64,000 bases of DNA, taken from an uncultured Acidovorax sp. (GTDB lineage Bacteria > Pseudomonadota > Gammaproteobacteria > Burkholderiales > Burkholderiaceae_C). The notes under the pieces were generated by a model. That model had not been told where the DNA came from and ran no database searches. It saw only the letters and a list, made by a program, of their open reading frames with translations. Positions within the stretch are counted from its first letter, which is position 1; every line of letters begins with the position of its first letter. Below are positions 19,400-28,816 of this stretch, one piece after another. Location of the stretch: assembly GCA_913774955.1 (NCBI GenBank), contig CAJYKV010000007.1:521693-585692 (forward strand), written 5' to 3'. The translations under genes were made by a program, and so were the position numbers.

Positions 19400-21247
19400 C
19401 TACAGCAGGTGGTCCGGCGCCAGCGGGCCGAGCAGCTGCAGCAGCAGCCGCAGCCCGGCGCTGGCATCGGGGTCGTGGCGGGCGTCCTGCAGGCCGCTGC
19501 CCTCGGGGGCGCGCCACACCAGGCCGCCATCCCCGTCGCGCTCCACGCGCCACGAGGCCCCGCGCATGGCGGTTTCGATCTGTTCCGAAGCCTTGCGCGA
19601 CAGTGCGCGGCTCTGGATCAGCAAGGCGATCTCGGTGTTCTGCAATTGCGAGCGCAGATCGAGGTTCATCGAGCCCACGACGAGCAGCCGCCCGTCCAGC
19701 ACCAGCACCTTGGAATGCAGCATCGCGCGCGAGCTGCCCGCGGCGCTGGCGCCGGAACTGCCGAAGGCGGATTTCACCCCGGCCTGCTCGCTGCGCAGCT
19801 CGTAGAGTTCGATCCCCATCGACAGCAGTTCCTCGCGGTGCCGCGCATAGCCTACGTGCGCGATGGGCGCGTCGTTGGAGGCCAGCGAGTTGGTGAGCAC
19901 CCGGATGCGCACGCCCCGGGCGCGCGCGTCCGCGAACGCGCGCTTCATGTCGTCACCGGGTACGAAGTAGGGCGAGATCACGAGCAGATCCTGGCGCGCC
20001 TGGCCCAGCAGGTGGAGCAGTCCGTCCACCACGGTGTCGCCCGCGGCGGCACTGTCGGCCGATGGCTGCAGCGACGCGGCTAGGGGGGCGGCGGATGCGG
20101 CCCGGCGTGGGCCCTCGCCGGGAGAGGAGCTTCTCGTGGACGGACCCAGCACGTCCAGTGCGGTGCCCGGCGGGGTGCTGCGGATGCTGGCAGGTTCCCC
20201 CTCCGCGGCGATCTTGGCGGGGCGGTCCGCCAGGAGAACCGCTGGCGCCCAGACGAAGGCTGCCGAGCCCAGGTCCATCGCCTGTTCGTTCCAGACGCGC
20301 GCCCGCTGCTCCGCGGTCGGACCGCTGCCCGCGGGGCGCGGTTCGCCGTCCGGCGGCCTGGGGCCTCCCGCGTCCGAAGTGCCGTCGTCCGGCGCCTGCT
20401 GCGTGCCGGGGCCATCGCCTTCCGGCCCCGCGCGCGGGTATCGGCCCACGGTCTGCTCCCGCAGGCGTGCGAGTTCCTCGCGGGTGATGAGCGACTGCAC
20501 GGGATAGGCGCGCGGGTTGTTCCAGTAGGTGTCGAAGCTGCGCGACATCTCCGCCACGATCGGGCCCGCGGCCAGCACATCCAGGTCCACGAAGTTGCCC
20601 GAATCGGCCTGGCCGAAATAGGCGTCGCCCAGGTTGCGCCCGCCCGTCACGCCCATCACGTTGTCGGCGATGAACAGCTTGTTGTGCATGCGCTGCTGCA
20701 CCCGCGAGAAATCGGTGATCGATCCCCAGAGCCGCCCCACCATGGAGGCGCGCGATCCCGCCACCGGATTGAACATGCGCATCTCGATGTTCGGCTGGAA
20801 GGCCAGGCCCATGACCAGCGCGTTGCGCCCGGTGCTGTGGAAGTCGTCCAGCAGCACGCGCACGCGCACGCCGCGCTGCGCCGCCGCCACCACGCCGCGC
20901 AGCAGCCGTTCGCTGCTGGCGTCGGCATGGATGGCGTAGTACTGCAGATCCAGCGTCTTCCGTGCGGCATCCACCAGCGCCAGGCGGCTGCCGTAGGCAT
21001 CCTGCGGCCCGCTCAGCAATACGAAGCCCGAGGCGGTGCGGGCGCCGTCGGCCTGCCGGCGTTCTCGCGCGATGCGGGCGAGCGGCGTGTCGGCCACGTC
21101 GGAGGCGGGCAGGGCGCGGGATTCGGGCCGCTCCACGTTCTGAGGAAGGCCCGAGCAGGCGGCGGTGGCGAGCACGATCGCCAGGGCGGCGAACCAGCGG
21201 CCGCAGGCGGCACGGGAGCGAAGGGAGAGGACGAAGCCTTCAGGCAT
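19400..21247 (-). CDS. Phospholipase D-like lipoprotein with two HKD motifs
   Basis: A 615-residue protein of the phospholipase D / cardiolipin synthase superfamily. A lipoprotein signal is clear: hydrophobic segment then LATAAC, with C31 as the lipidated residue, so it is probably membrane-anchored in the periplasm. The first HKD motif is H188-K190-D195 (HNKLFIAD), the second H511-K513-D518 (HSKVLVLD), each followed by the expected Gly/Asn-rich strand. Two low-complexity Pro/Gly/Asp/Ser inserts (about 271-318 and 359-402) separate the halves. Expected chemistry is phosphodiester transfer or hydrolysis on a phospholipid; the substrate is unknown. The start was chosen to give the signal peptide. 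Convergent with dusC, gap 7 bases. Confidence 0.88.
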   Translation of the reverse strand: MPEGFVLSLRSRAACGRWFAALAIVLATAACSGLPQNVERPESRALPASDVADTPLARIARERRQADGARTASGFVLLSGPQDAYGSRLALVDAARKTLDLQYYAIHADASSERLLRGVVAAAQRGVRVRVLLDDFHSTGRNALVMGLAFQPNIEMRMFNPVAGSRASMVGRLWGSITDFSRVQQRMHNKLFIADNVMGVTGGRNLGDAYFGQADSGNFVDLDVLAAGPIVAEMSRSFDTYWNNPRAYPVQSLITREELARLREQTVGRYPRAGPEGDGPGTQQAPDDGTSDAGGPRPPDGEPRPAGSGPTAEQRARVWNEQAMDLGSAAFVWAPAVLLADRPAKIAAEGEPASIRSTPPGTALDVLGPSTRSSSPGEGPRRAASAAPLAASLQPSADSAAAGDTVVDGLLHLLGQARQDLLVISPYFVPGDDMKRAFADARARGVRIRVLTNSLASNDAPIAHVGYARHREELLSMGIELYELRSEQAGVKSAFGSSGASAAGSSRAMLHSKVLVLDGRLLVVGSMNLDLRSQLQNTEIALLIQSRALSRKASEQIETAMRGASWRVERDGDGGLVWRAPEGSGLQDARHDPDASAGLRLLLQLLGPLAPDHLL

Positions 21248-21421
21248 GGGAATCCTGCGGAGCGCGGATGCGGGGTGCCTGAGGTATAGCGCGGCCGCTG
21301 CCGACGAGTTGTCGGACAACGCGCCGGGGCAGGGGCCGGGAGCCTGGCGTCCAGGCGCCGTTCCGCTGCGGCGCGTCCCGGCATGCGCACGGTGCGCGTG
21401 CCGCGTCGGCGGGGATGCGGG

Positions 21422-21733
21422 TCAGCGCCGCGCGTAGCCCAGGCAGGCGCCTGCGTTCGGCAGCCCCTTGCATTCCCGCAGCAGCCGGCGTTCCCTCTGG
21501 GCGGGCGTCTCTCCGGACGAGTACACCGGGCTGTTGCGGATGCGCGGTGGCTTGTTGCGGGCCCGGGCCTTCGCTTGCGCCCGGGGCTGGGTCCGGGCGT
21601 GGTCCGTGGCTTGCGAAGCGGCGGGCCCGTTTGCGGCCGCGGCGCCCTCGCCGGGCGCAGCGGCCGCCGCGCCCGCTAGCAGCGCGCCCGCGAGGAGCAG
21701 GGCAGCGCGTACAGTGCTCTTGTTGGCTTGCAT
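21422..21733 (-). CDS. Small secreted protein of unknown function, 103 aa
   Basis: MQANKSTVRAALLLAGALLAGAAAAA is a standard Sec signal peptide with cleavage near residue 26. The mature part is Ala/Arg/Gln-rich and then ends in a more ordered stretch with ETPAQRERRLLRECKGLPNAG and two cysteines (ECK and ACLG) that could form a disulfide in the periplasm. Family not recognised. It lies upstream of the phospholipase D-like gene on the same strand, gap 174 bases, and is divergent from the aminotransferase. Confidence 0.65.
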   Translation of the reverse strand: MQANKSTVRAALLLAGALLAGAAAAAPGEGAAAANGPAASQATDHARTQPRAQAKARARNKPPRIRNSPVYSSGETPAQRERRLLRECKGLPNAGACLGYARR

Positions 21734-21826
21734 GGGGAAGTCCTCCAGCTCGACAATGTACTCCCATGGCGCCCTCTGCGGAGAGCCCCGTGCCTTTCAC
21801 GCCGTCCCTGTCCGTTGCCACATTCC

Positions 21827-22999
21827 ATGCGCCATACCCTTGCCACCCTCGAAGAATCCAAGATCCGCGAAGTCGCCAATGCCGGCATGGGCCGTGCGGA
21901 CGTCCTGCCGTTCTGGTTCGGCGAGAGCGACGAGACCACGCCGGAGGTGGTGACCGAAGCCGCCGTGGCTTCGCTGCGCGCGGGCGAGACCTTCTATGCG
22001 CACAACCTCGGCCTGCCCGTGCTGCGCGAGCGCATCGCCGCCTACATGGCCGGCCTGCACGGCCCCGCGATCGATGCCGGGCGCATCGCCGTCACCTCCG
22101 GCGGCGTCAACGGCCTGATGCTGGCCGCGCAGGCGCTGGTCGACGCGGGCGACGAGGTGGTCGCGGTCACGCCGGTGTGGCCCAACCTCGTGGCGCAGCC
22201 GCAGGTCATGGGCGCCCGCCTGCGCAGCGTGCCGCTGCGGCCGCGCGCGGACGGCGCCTGGGAACTCGACATGCAGGCCCTGAAGAACGCCGTGACGACG
22301 GCCACGCGGCTTCTGGTGGTGAACGCCCCGAACAATCCCACGGGCTGGACGCTGTCGGCCGCCGAGCAGCGCGAGATCCTCGGCCACTGCCGCACCACCG
22401 GCACCTGGATCCTGGCCGATGAGGTGTACGAGCGCCTCTACTACGAGCGCACGCCCCACGGCTGCGCGCCGAGCTTCCTCGACATCGCCGAGCCGGATGA
22501 CCGGCTGGTGGTGGTGCACAGCTTCTCCAAGAGCTTCCTGATGACGGGCTGGCGGCTGGGCTGGCTCGTCATGCCGCCCGCGCTCACCCAGCCCATGGGC
22601 AAGCTCATCGAGTTCAATACCTCGTGCACGAGCGTGTTCACGCAGCGCGGCGGCGTGGCGGCCCTGGAGCACGCCGGGGAGATCGTGCCGCGCGTCACCA
22701 GCCACATGCGGCGGTGCCGCGACACGCTCCTGCCGCTGCTGCAAGCGGTGCCCGGCGTGCATGCGCATGCGGCCAGCGGCGGGATGTACGCCTTCTTCCG
22801 CATCGACGGCCACGGCGATGCGATGGCCACCGCCAAGCGCCTCGTGGCGGAGGCCGGCCTGGGCCTGGCGCCTGGCAATGCCTTCGGGCCAGAAGGCGAG
22901 GGCTGGCTGCGCTGGTGCTTCGCCTCGCGCGACCCCGGACGGCTGGCGGAAGGGGTGGATCGCCTGCGCAGATGGCTCGAAAAAGGCGGCGCGGTATAA
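21827..22999 (+). CDS. PLP-dependent aminotransferase, class I/II
   Basis: A 390-residue fold-type I aminotransferase of the aspartate/aromatic/valine-pyruvate superfamily. The PLP lysine is K235 in [28 protein letters not shown] and [12 protein letters not shown] form the cofactor pocket, and the C-terminal arginine for the substrate carboxylate is in [10 protein letters not shown]. The specific substrate cannot be assigned. The ATG at 21827 ([15 protein letters not shown]) gives a normal N-terminus. Its stop codon overlaps the TATAAT of the rpsO promoter. Confidence 0.84.
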   Translation: MRHTLATLEESKIREVANAGMGRADVLPFWFGESDETTPEVVTEAAVASLRAGETFYAHNLGLPVLRERIAAYMAGLHGPAIDAGRIAVTSGGVNGLMLAAQALVDAGDEVVAVTPVWPNLVAQPQVMGARLRSVPLRPRADGAWELDMQALKNAVTTATRLLVVNAPNNPTGWTLSAAEQREILGHCRTTGTWILADEVYERLYYERTPHGCAPSFLDIAEPDDRLVVVHSFSKSFLMTGWRLGWLVMPPALTQPMGKLIEFNTSCTSVFTQRGGVAALEHAGEIVPRVTSHMRRCRDTLLPLLQAVPGVHAHAASGGMYAFFRIDGHGDAMATAKRLVAEAGLGLAPGNAFGPEGEGWLRWCFASRDPGRLAEGVDRLRRWLEKGGAV

Positions 23000-23001
23000 T
23001 C
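22996..23001 (+). promoter_or_regulatory. -10 element of the rpsO promoter
   Basis: A perfect TATAAT that contains the TAA stop of the upstream aminotransferase gene. The -35 at 17 bases (TGGCTC) is poor. It would produce an rpsO leader of about 120 bases. Confidence 0.5.
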
Positions 23002-23005
23002 CCAG

Positions 23006-23127
23006 GGTTTTGCATGGTGCAAGACGCACGCCGCAGGCCGTTCCAGCCGGCGGCGCAAGTCAAAACCCGGGGCCGTCAGCCAATCGCCACGCGCTGGTGC
23101 GCCGCCCCCACACTCAAGGAAAAACAA
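23006..23127 (+). promoter_or_regulatory. Structured rpsO leader, possible S15 autoregulation element
   Basis: GGGTTTTG (23006-23013) pairs perfectly with CAAAACCC (23061-23068), closing a domain that holds a GC-rich hairpin with stacked GAC/GTC and CGCCG/CGGCG pairings. A second hairpin GCGC-TGGT-GCGC lies nearer the start codon. An alternative TTGCA-TGG-TGCAA hairpin competes with the closing stem. S15 represses its own mRNA through leader structure in several bacteria; that this leader does so is inferred. Confidence 0.45.
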
Positions 23128-23394
23128 ATGATCGCATCCTCCGCCAAGGCCGAAGTCGTCAAGGCCAACGCCCGCGCCGCCAATGACACCGGCAGCCCGG
23201 AAGTCCAGGTGGCCCTGCTCACGGCCCGCATCAATGAGCTGACCCCCCACTTCAAGCAGCACGCCAAGGACCACCACGGCCGCCGCGGCCTGCTGCGCAT
23301 GGTGAGCCGCCGCCGCAAGCTGCTGGACTACCTCAAGGCCAAGGACGCTGACCGCTACACGGCCCTGATCGCCAAGCTCGGCCTGCGCAAGTAA
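23128..23394 (+). CDS. rpsO: 30S ribosomal protein S15
   Basis: An 88-residue protein that binds 16S rRNA early in small-subunit assembly. It contains the family signature [20 protein letters not shown] and [20 protein letters not shown], and ends LIAKLGLRK as usual. The ribosome-binding site is AAGGAAAA upstream of the ATG. It is followed by its own terminator and then pnp, the conserved rpsO-pnp order. Confidence 0.99.
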   Translation: MIASSAKAEVVKANARAANDTGSPEVQVALLTARINELTPHFKQHAKDHHGRRGLLRMVSRRRKLLDYLKAKDADRYTALIAKLGLRK

Positions 23395-23411
23395 GCGCAT
23401 TCGCATGCAGG

Positions 23412-23446
23412 AACGCCTGGGTTAGCACGCTGACTCAGGCGTTTTC
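23412..23446 (+). terminator. Rho-independent terminator of rpsO
   Basis: AACGCCTG (23412-23419) pairs with CAGGCGTT (23436-23443), followed by a short T run (TTTTCT). It lies 18 bases after the rpsO stop; read-through into pnp may still occur. Confidence 0.8.
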
Positions 23447-23478
23447 TACTTCGGAGCCGCAATAGCAGAGCGAAGCTG

Positions 23479-23538
23479 TGTCATTCCAATGGCCTTGGGG
23501 GCTGCCCGCCCCGGGGCTCCAGGTCCACTGGAATGGCA
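23479..23538 (+). promoter_or_regulatory. Long hairpin in the pnp leader, possible RNase III / PNPase autoregulation site
   Basis: TGTCATTCCAATGG (23479-23492) pairs over 14 positions with CCACTGGAATGGCA (23525-23538), with one wobble and one mismatch, and the loop holds further G/C pairing. It ends 75 bases before the pnp ATG. In E. coli a pnp leader stem is cut by RNase III to allow PNPase autoregulation; the same role here is inferred from position and shape. Confidence 0.55.
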
Positions 23539-23613
23539 TCGTGTTCTGAATTGCCCTCCGGCCCCCGCCGGCCTCCGTTGGCCGGCATCCACACCGAAGC
23601 ACAGGAAACACGC

Positions 23614-25881
23614 ATGACCATCTTCAACAAAGTCACCAAGTCCTTCCAATGGGGCGACAAGACCGTCGTCATGGAAACCGGCGAGATCGCCCGCCAGGCC
23701 AACGGCGCCGTGCTGGTCGAGATCGACGGCACCGTCATCCTCGCCACCGTGGCGGCCTCCAAGTCGGCCAAGCCCGGCCAGGACTTCTTCCCCCTGACGG
23801 TGGACTACATCGAGAAGACCTACGCCGCCGGCAAGATCCCCGGCAGCTTCTTCAAGCGCGAAGCCAAGCCCAGCGAACACGAAACGCTGACCAGCCGCCT
23901 GATCGACCGCCCGATCCGCCCGCTGTTCCCCGAAGGCTTCCTGAATGAAGTGCACGTGGTCATCCACACCGTGTCGCTCAACCCCGAAGTCGATGCCGAC
24001 ATCGCCGCCATGATCGGCGTGAGCGCTGCGCTGGCCATCTCCGGCATCCCGTTCGCCGGCCCGATCGGCGCCGCGCGCGTGGGCTACATCAATGGCGAAT
24101 ACGTGCTGAACCCGGGCCAGACCGTCCGCAAGAATTCGCAGATGGACCTGGTCGTCGCCGGCACCGAAGCCGCCGTGCTGATGGTCGAGTCCGAAGCACA
24201 GCAGCTCAGCGAGGAAATCATGCTGGGCGGCGTGGTGTTCGGCCACGAGCAGGCCAACATCGCCATCAACGCCATCCATGAACTGGTGCGCGACGCCGGC
24301 AAGCCCGTGTGGGACTGGCAGGCGCCCGCCGAAGACGAAGCCTTCGTCGCCAAGGTCAAGGGCCTGGCCGAAGACAAGCTGCGCGCCGTCTACCAGATCC
24401 GCAGCAAGCAGGCCCGCACGCAGGCCCTGCGCGAAGCCAACGCCAGCGTGATGGAAGCGCTCAAGGCCAGCGGCGAGCCGTTCGACGCCGGCAAGGTGGG
24501 CGATCTGCTGTTCGCCATCGAATCGAAGATCGTCCGCAGCCAGATCCTGGCCGGCGAGCCCCGCATCGACGGCCGCGACACGCGCACCGTGCGCCCCATC
24601 GAGATCCGCAGCTCCGTCCTGCCCCGCACGCACGGCTCCGCCCTGTTCACGCGCGGCGAGACGCAGGCGCTGGTGGTCTCCACGCTGGGCACCGAGCGCG
24701 ACGCGCAGCGCATCGACGCGCTGGCCGGCGAGTTCGAAGACCGCTTCATGTTCCACTACAACATGCCCCCCTTCGCCACCGGTGAAGTGGGCCGCATGGG
24801 CTCCACGAAGCGCCGCGAGATCGGCCACGGCCGACTGGCCAAGCGCGCGCTGGTCGCCGTGCTGCCGAACAAGGAAGAGTTCCCCTACACGATCCGCGTG
24901 GTGTCCGAGATCACCGAGTCCAACGGCTCGTCCTCGATGGCATCGGTGTGCGGCGGCTGCCTGTCGATGATGGACGCCGGCGTGCCGATGAAGGCCCACG
25001 TGGCCGGCATCGCCATGGGCCTGATCAAGGAAGACAACCGCTTCGCCGTGCTGACCGACATCCTGGGCGACGAGGACCACCTCGGCGACATGGACTTCAA
25101 GGTGGCCGGCACGACGGCCGGCATCACCGCCCTGCAGATGGACATCAAGATCCAGGGCATCACCAAGGAAATCATGCAGGTCGCCCTGGCCCAGGCCAAG
25201 GAAGCCCGCCTGCACATCCTCGGCAAGATGCAGGAAGCGATGGGCGAGGCCAAGACCGAGGTCTCCAGCTTCGCGCCCAAGCTCTACACGATGAAGATCA
25301 ACCCCGAGAAGATCCGCGACGTGATCGGCAAGGGCGGCGCCGTGATCCGCGCGCTCACGGAAGAGACCGGCTGCCAGATCAACATCGAGGAAGACGGCAC
25401 GATCACCATCGCCGCGACCGATGCCGAGAAGGCCGACGTCGCCAAGAAGCGCATCGAGCAGATCACGGCCGAGGTCGAGATCGGCAAGATCTACGAAGGC
25501 CCCGTTGTCAAGATCCTCGACTTCGGCGCGCTGATCAACCTGCTGCCCGGCAAGGACGGCCTGCTGCACATCAGCCAGATCGCCCATGAGCGCGTGGAAA
25601 AGGTCACCGACTACCTGACCGAAGGCCAGGTCGTGAAGGTCAAGGTGCTCGAGACCGACGAGAAGGGCCGCGTGAAGCTGTCCATGCGTGCGCTGCTGGA
25701 CCGCCCGATGGGCGACAGCGGCCGTCCGGCACCCGCCGAACGCGGCGAACGGGGTGATCGTGGCGACCGTCCGGAGCGCGGTGAGCGCCGTGAGCGCCGT
25801 GAACCCGCCGGTGCCGATCAGCAGCAGCAACAGCAGCAGTCCACCGGTGCGGGCGAACAGCCCGGCCAGCTGGATGCCTGA
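23614..25881 (+). CDS. pnp: Polyribonucleotide nucleotidyltransferase (PNPase)
   Basis: A 755-residue trimeric 3'-5' phosphorolytic exoribonuclease of the degradosome. Two RNase PH domains (about 1-210 and 310-545) flank a helical domain; [21 protein letters not shown]-type and [17 protein letters not shown] regions form the active site. The KH domain follows near 560-620 ([17 protein letters not shown]) and the S1 domain near 625-695 ([19 protein letters not shown]). The tail is rich in Arg/Gly/Glu and a Gln run, expected to be disordered and possibly RNA-binding. The start [14 protein letters not shown] was chosen; an upstream in-frame ATG lies inside the leader hairpin. Confidence 0.98.
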   Translation: MTIFNKVTKSFQWGDKTVVMETGEIARQANGAVLVEIDGTVILATVAASKSAKPGQDFFPLTVDYIEKTYAAGKIPGSFFKREAKPSEHETLTSRLIDRPIRPLFPEGFLNEVHVVIHTVSLNPEVDADIAAMIGVSAALAISGIPFAGPIGAARVGYINGEYVLNPGQTVRKNSQMDLVVAGTEAAVLMVESEAQQLSEEIMLGGVVFGHEQANIAINAIHELVRDAGKPVWDWQAPAEDEAFVAKVKGLAEDKLRAVYQIRSKQARTQALREANASVMEALKASGEPFDAGKVGDLLFAIESKIVRSQILAGEPRIDGRDTRTVRPIEIRSSVLPRTHGSALFTRGETQALVVSTLGTERDAQRIDALAGEFEDRFMFHYNMPPFATGEVGRMGSTKRREIGHGRLAKRALVAVLPNKEEFPYTIRVVSEITESNGSSSMASVCGGCLSMMDAGVPMKAHVAGIAMGLIKEDNRFAVLTDILGDEDHLGDMDFKVAGTTAGITALQMDIKIQGITKEIMQVALAQAKEARLHILGKMQEAMGEAKTEVSSFAPKLYTMKINPEKIRDVIGKGGAVIRALTEETGCQINIEEDGTITIAATDAEKADVAKKRIEQITAEVEIGKIYEGPVVKILDFGALINLLPGKDGLLHISQIAHERVEKVTDYLTEGQVVKVKVLETDEKGRVKLSMRALLDRPMGDSGRPAPAERGERGDRGDRPERGERRERREPAGADQQQQQQQSTGAGEQPGQLDA

Positions 25882-25972
25882 GCGTCCGCGCCGCCGCACC
25901 GCGGCGGCGACTGGCCGGCCCGGTCCTGCGCCGGCCGGCCTCTCTGAAACCTGACATTCCTGGGAATCCAGT

Positions 25973-26977
25973 ATGGCGACCACCATGCGTGCCGTGGAAA
26001 TCACGGGCTCCGGCGGCCCGGAAGTGCTGCGCCTCGCCGAGCGGCCCGTGCCGCAGGCCGGCGCCGGCGAGCTGCTGATCCGTGTCGCGGCCAGCGGCAT
26101 CAACCGGCCCGACGTGCTGCAGCGCAAGGGGCAGTACGCGCCCCCGCCCGGCGCGTCCGACCTGCCGGGTCTCGAAGTGGCCGGCACCATCGCGGAAGGC
26201 GATGCGTCGGCCATGGCCGCGGCCGGCCTGAAGGTCGGCGACCGCGTGTGCGCGCTCCTGGCCGGCGGCGGCTATGCCGAATGGTGCGTGGCGCCCGTCG
26301 CGCAGTGCCTGCCCGTGCCGGAAGGCTGGGGCGACGTCGAGGCCGCCTCGCTGCCCGAGACCTTCTTCACGGTCTGGAGCAACGTGTTCGACCGCGGCCG
26401 CCTCGCATCCGGCGAGACCCTGCTGGTGCAGGGCGGCAGCAGCGGCATCGGCGTGACGGCCATCCAGCTCGGCCGCGCCTTCGGCGCCACGGTGATCGTG
26501 ACGGCGGGCTCGGACGAGAAGTGCCGCACTTGCGTGGAGCTCGGTGCCCACCACGCCATCAACTACAAGACCCAGGACTTCGTGGCCGAGGTCCGGCGCA
26601 TCACCGAGGGCCGCGGCGTGGACGTGGTGCTCGACATGGTCGCCGGCGACTACGTGGCGCGCGAAGTCGAGTGCCTGGCCGAAGACGGCCGGATCGTGAT
26701 CATCGCGGTGCAGGGCGGTGTGCAGTCGTCCTTCAACGCGGGTCTGGTGCTGCGCCGCCGCCTGACCGTGACGGGCTCGACGCTGCGTCCGCGCTCGGTC
26801 GCGTTCAAGGGCGCCATCGCGGCAGCCCTGCGCGAGCGGGTGTGGCCGCTGCTGGCGGCAGGCACCGTGCGGCCCGTGGTGCACAGCACCTTCCCGGCGG
26901 CCGAGGCGTCCCGCGCCCATGAACTCATGGAATCGAGCCAGCATGCCGGCAAGATCGTTTTGACGTGGACAGCATGA
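25973..26977 (+). CDS. NAD(P)H-quinone oxidoreductase, PIG3-type zinc-free MDR
   Basis: A 334-residue medium-chain reductase that transfers electrons from NADPH to quinones or other electrophiles. [20 protein letters not shown] is the hallmark of the PIG3/QorA-like branch; [20 protein letters not shown] is the nucleotide-binding loop. No structural zinc cysteines are present. The start [10 protein letters not shown] was used; the Met five codons in is an alternative. Its stop overlaps the tpiA start (ATGA), so it forms an operon with tpiA and secG. The physiological substrate is unknown. Confidence 0.88.
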   Translation: MATTMRAVEITGSGGPEVLRLAERPVPQAGAGELLIRVAASGINRPDVLQRKGQYAPPPGASDLPGLEVAGTIAEGDASAMAAAGLKVGDRVCALLAGGGYAEWCVAPVAQCLPVPEGWGDVEAASLPETFFTVWSNVFDRGRLASGETLLVQGGSSGIGVTAIQLGRAFGATVIVTAGSDEKCRTCVELGAHHAINYKTQDFVAEVRRITEGRGVDVVLDMVAGDYVAREVECLAEDGRIVIIAVQGGVQSSFNAGLVLRRRLTVTGSTLRPRSVAFKGAIAAALRERVWPLLAAGTVRPVVHSTFPAAEASRAHELMESSQHAGKIVLTWTA

Positions 26978-27729
26978 CAAAGAAGAAACTCATCGCGGGC
27001 AACTGGAAGATGAACGGCGCCCTGGGTGCCAATGCCGCGCTGCTGCAGGCGCTGCGCGGCGGCCTGGAAGCGGGCGTCCACCAGAACGTGGACGTGGCCG
27101 TGGCGGTGCCGTCGGCCTACCTCGCGCAGGTGCAGGGCCTGGCCGAAGGTTCCGCCATCGCGCTGGCGGCGCAGGACGTGTCGCGGCACGAAGCGGGCGC
27201 CTATACGGGCGAGGTCTCCGCGGCGATGCTGCAGGAGTTCGGCGTGCGCTATGTGCTGGTCGGCCATTCCGAGCGCCGCCAGTACCACGGCGAGACCGAC
27301 GAGCAGGTGGCCGAGAAGGCGCAGCGCGCGCTCGCCGCCGGCATCACGCCGGTGGTGTGCGTGGGCGAGACGCTGGCCGAGCGCGAGGCCGGCCAGACCG
27401 AGGCCGTGGTCAAGCGCCAGCTGGCCGCGGTCATCCACCAGAACGGCCATTGCATCAGCGAGACCGTGGTGGCCTACGAGCCCGTCTGGGCCATCGGCAC
27501 CGGCCGCACCGCCACGCCCGAGCAGGCGCAGCAGGTGCATGCGGTGCTGCGCGCCCAGCTGGCCGCGGCCAGCGAGCATGCGGACCGCATCCGCCTGCTC
27601 TACGGCGGCAGCATGAACGCCGCGAACGCGGCCGCCTTGCTGGCCCAGCCCGACATCGACGGTGGCCTCGTGGGCGGTGCGTCGCTCAAGGCCCAGGACT
27701 TTTTGCAGATCATCGCAGCGGCCGCCTGA
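26974..27729 (+). CDS. tpiA: Triosephosphate isomerase
   Basis: A 251-residue glycolytic enzyme interconverting dihydroxyacetone phosphate and glyceraldehyde 3-phosphate. The N-terminal GNWKMNG holds the catalytic lysine; H98 (GHSERR) and E169 ([11 protein letters not shown]) complete the active site; [15 protein letters not shown] binds phosphate. The ATG at 26974 overlaps the upstream stop; a GTG three codons earlier is less likely. It is followed 35 bases later by secG. Confidence 0.98.
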   Translation: MTKKKLIAGNWKMNGALGANAALLQALRGGLEAGVHQNVDVAVAVPSAYLAQVQGLAEGSAIALAAQDVSRHEAGAYTGEVSAAMLQEFGVRYVLVGHSERRQYHGETDEQVAEKAQRALAAGITPVVCVGETLAEREAGQTEAVVKRQLAAVIHQNGHCISETVVAYEPVWAIGTGRTATPEQAQQVHAVLRAQLAAASEHADRIRLLYGGSMNAANAAALLAQPDIDGGLVGGASLKAQDFLQIIAAAA

Positions 27730-27764
27730 GCGGCGCCGCGCGAACCAACCGGAGTAGAGAAGAA

Positions 27765-28154
27765 ATGAATGTGCTCGTGAATGTGATCCTGGCCGTGCAG
27801 ATGCTGGCCGCGCTGGCGATGATCGGCCTCGTGCTCATCCAGCACGGCAAGGGTGCCGACATGGGAGCGGCCTTCGGCAGCGGCAGCTCCGGCAGCCTGT
27901 TCGGCGCCAGCGGCAGCGCGAACTTCCTGTCGCGCTCGACGGCCGTGCTGGCCGGCGTGTTCTTCGTCGCGACGCTCGCTCTGGCATACTTCGGCAATGC
28001 GCGCCCCGCAGGCGTGGGCAGCGTGCTGGAGTCGCCGGCCGCCGCTCCTGCGGCCGTGCAGCCCCTGGCGCCCGCGTCGAACCCGGCCGCTGCCGTGCCC
28101 GCTCCGGTGCCCGCGGCACCGGCTTCTGGCGCAGCGCAGATCCCGACAAAATAA
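27765..28154 (+). CDS. secG: Preprotein translocase subunit SecG
   Basis: A 129-residue inner-membrane protein that assists SecYE during protein export. Two membrane helices (about 3-23 and 57-77) flank the conserved cytoplasmic loop LIQHGKGADMGAAFGSGSSGSLFG. The C-terminal 45 residues are an Ala/Pro-rich tail common in betaproteobacterial SecG. A ribosome-binding site GGAG lies upstream. The stop codon sits in the loop of a small hairpin. Confidence 0.96.
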   Translation: MNVLVNVILAVQMLAALAMIGLVLIQHGKGADMGAAFGSGSSGSLFGASGSANFLSRSTAVLAGVFFVATLALAYFGNARPAGVGSVLESPAAAPAAVQPLAPASNPAAAVPAPVPAAPASGAAQIPTK

Positions 28155-28161
28155 TTGTCGG
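28143..28161 (+). other. Stem-loop across the secG stop codon
   Basis: CCGACAA and TTGTCGG form a perfect 7-bp stem whose 5-base loop contains the TAA stop. No T run follows on either strand, so it is not a classical terminator; it may stabilise or mark the 3' end of the tpiA-secG mRNA. Confidence 0.5.
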
Positions 28162-28270
28162 AAAAGTTACCGATTCATAAGGAGTCGGGTTTTTCCGGAG
28201 TAGAATTCCGGATTGTCTGGAAAGCCAAACAACCCTTCGGGTTCCTCATGCCATCCAGATGCAGACATCA

Positions 28271-28355
28271 GCCGTCGTGGTGAAATTGGTAGACACGCTA
28301 TCTTGAGGGGGTAGTGGCGAAAGCTGTGCGAGTTCGAGTCTCGCCGACGGCACCA
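28271..28355 (+). tRNA. tRNA-Leu (anticodon GAG)
   Basis: The 85-base gene starts GCCGTCG and ends CGACGGC followed by encoded ACCA, giving a perfect 7-bp acceptor stem. The anticodon stem CTATC/GGTAG encloses loop TTGAGGG with anticodon GAG, reading CUC/CUU. The long variable arm and GGTAGACACG D-region are class II features of tRNA-Leu; GTTCGAGTC is the T-loop. Confidence 0.97.
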
Positions 28356-28377
28356 ACACACAAGCAAGCCCGCCCGG

Positions 28378-28400
28378 CCATTCCTCTTTCGCAGGAATGG
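28378..28400 (+). other. Hairpin between tRNA-Leu and nuoA
   Basis: CCATTCCT and AGGAATGG form a perfect 8-bp stem with a 7-base loop, flanked by further GGCC pairing. No T run follows. It may be a processing or attenuation element in the leader of the nuo operon; no clear sigma-70 promoter is visible in this 77-base gap. Confidence 0.4.
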
Positions 28401-28432
28401 GGGTGCGGCCCCAGCGGTGAGTACCCCTCCAG

Positions 28433-28792
28433 ATGAACCTCGATCAATACCTCCCCGTTCTTCTGTTCATCCTGGTCGGCATCGGAGTGGGGGTGGTGCC
28501 CCTGGTCCTCGGCTACGTGCTGGGCCCCAACCGGCCCGATGCGGCCAAGAACTCCCCCTACGAGTGTGGCTTCGAGGCGTTCGAAGACGCGCGCATGAAG
28601 TTCGACGTGCGCTACTACCTCGTCGCCATCCTCTTCATTCTTTTCGATCTGGAAATCGCATTCCTCTTCCCGTGGGCGGTCGCGCTGCACGAGGTGGGAA
28701 TGACGGGTTTCGTCGCTGTCATCGTCTTCCTGGCCATCCTGGTCGTGGGCTTCGCCTACGAGTGGAAAAAGGGTGCCCTGGATTGGGAATGA
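28433..28792 (+). CDS. nuoA: NADH-quinone oxidoreductase subunit A
   Basis: A 119-residue inner-membrane subunit of complex I with three predicted helices (about 8-28, 62-82, 88-108). The loop between the first two holds the conserved [18 protein letters not shown], including the cysteine that lies near the quinone site. It is the first gene of a 14-gene operon and follows tRNA-Leu by 77 bases. Confidence 0.98.
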   Translation: MNLDQYLPVLLFILVGIGVGVVPLVLGYVLGPNRPDAAKNSPYECGFEAFEDARMKFDVRYYLVAILFILFDLEIAFLFPWAVALHEVGMTGFVAVIVFLAILVVGFAYEWKKGALDWE

Positions 28793-28816
28793 CCGGGCTT
28801 CACAAGGAACGACACG

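Noticed and set aside
28231-28243. AACCC-TTC-GGGTT hairpin before tRNA-Leu as a secG terminator.
   Set aside because: Short stem with no following T run; kept only as part of the unexplained spacer.
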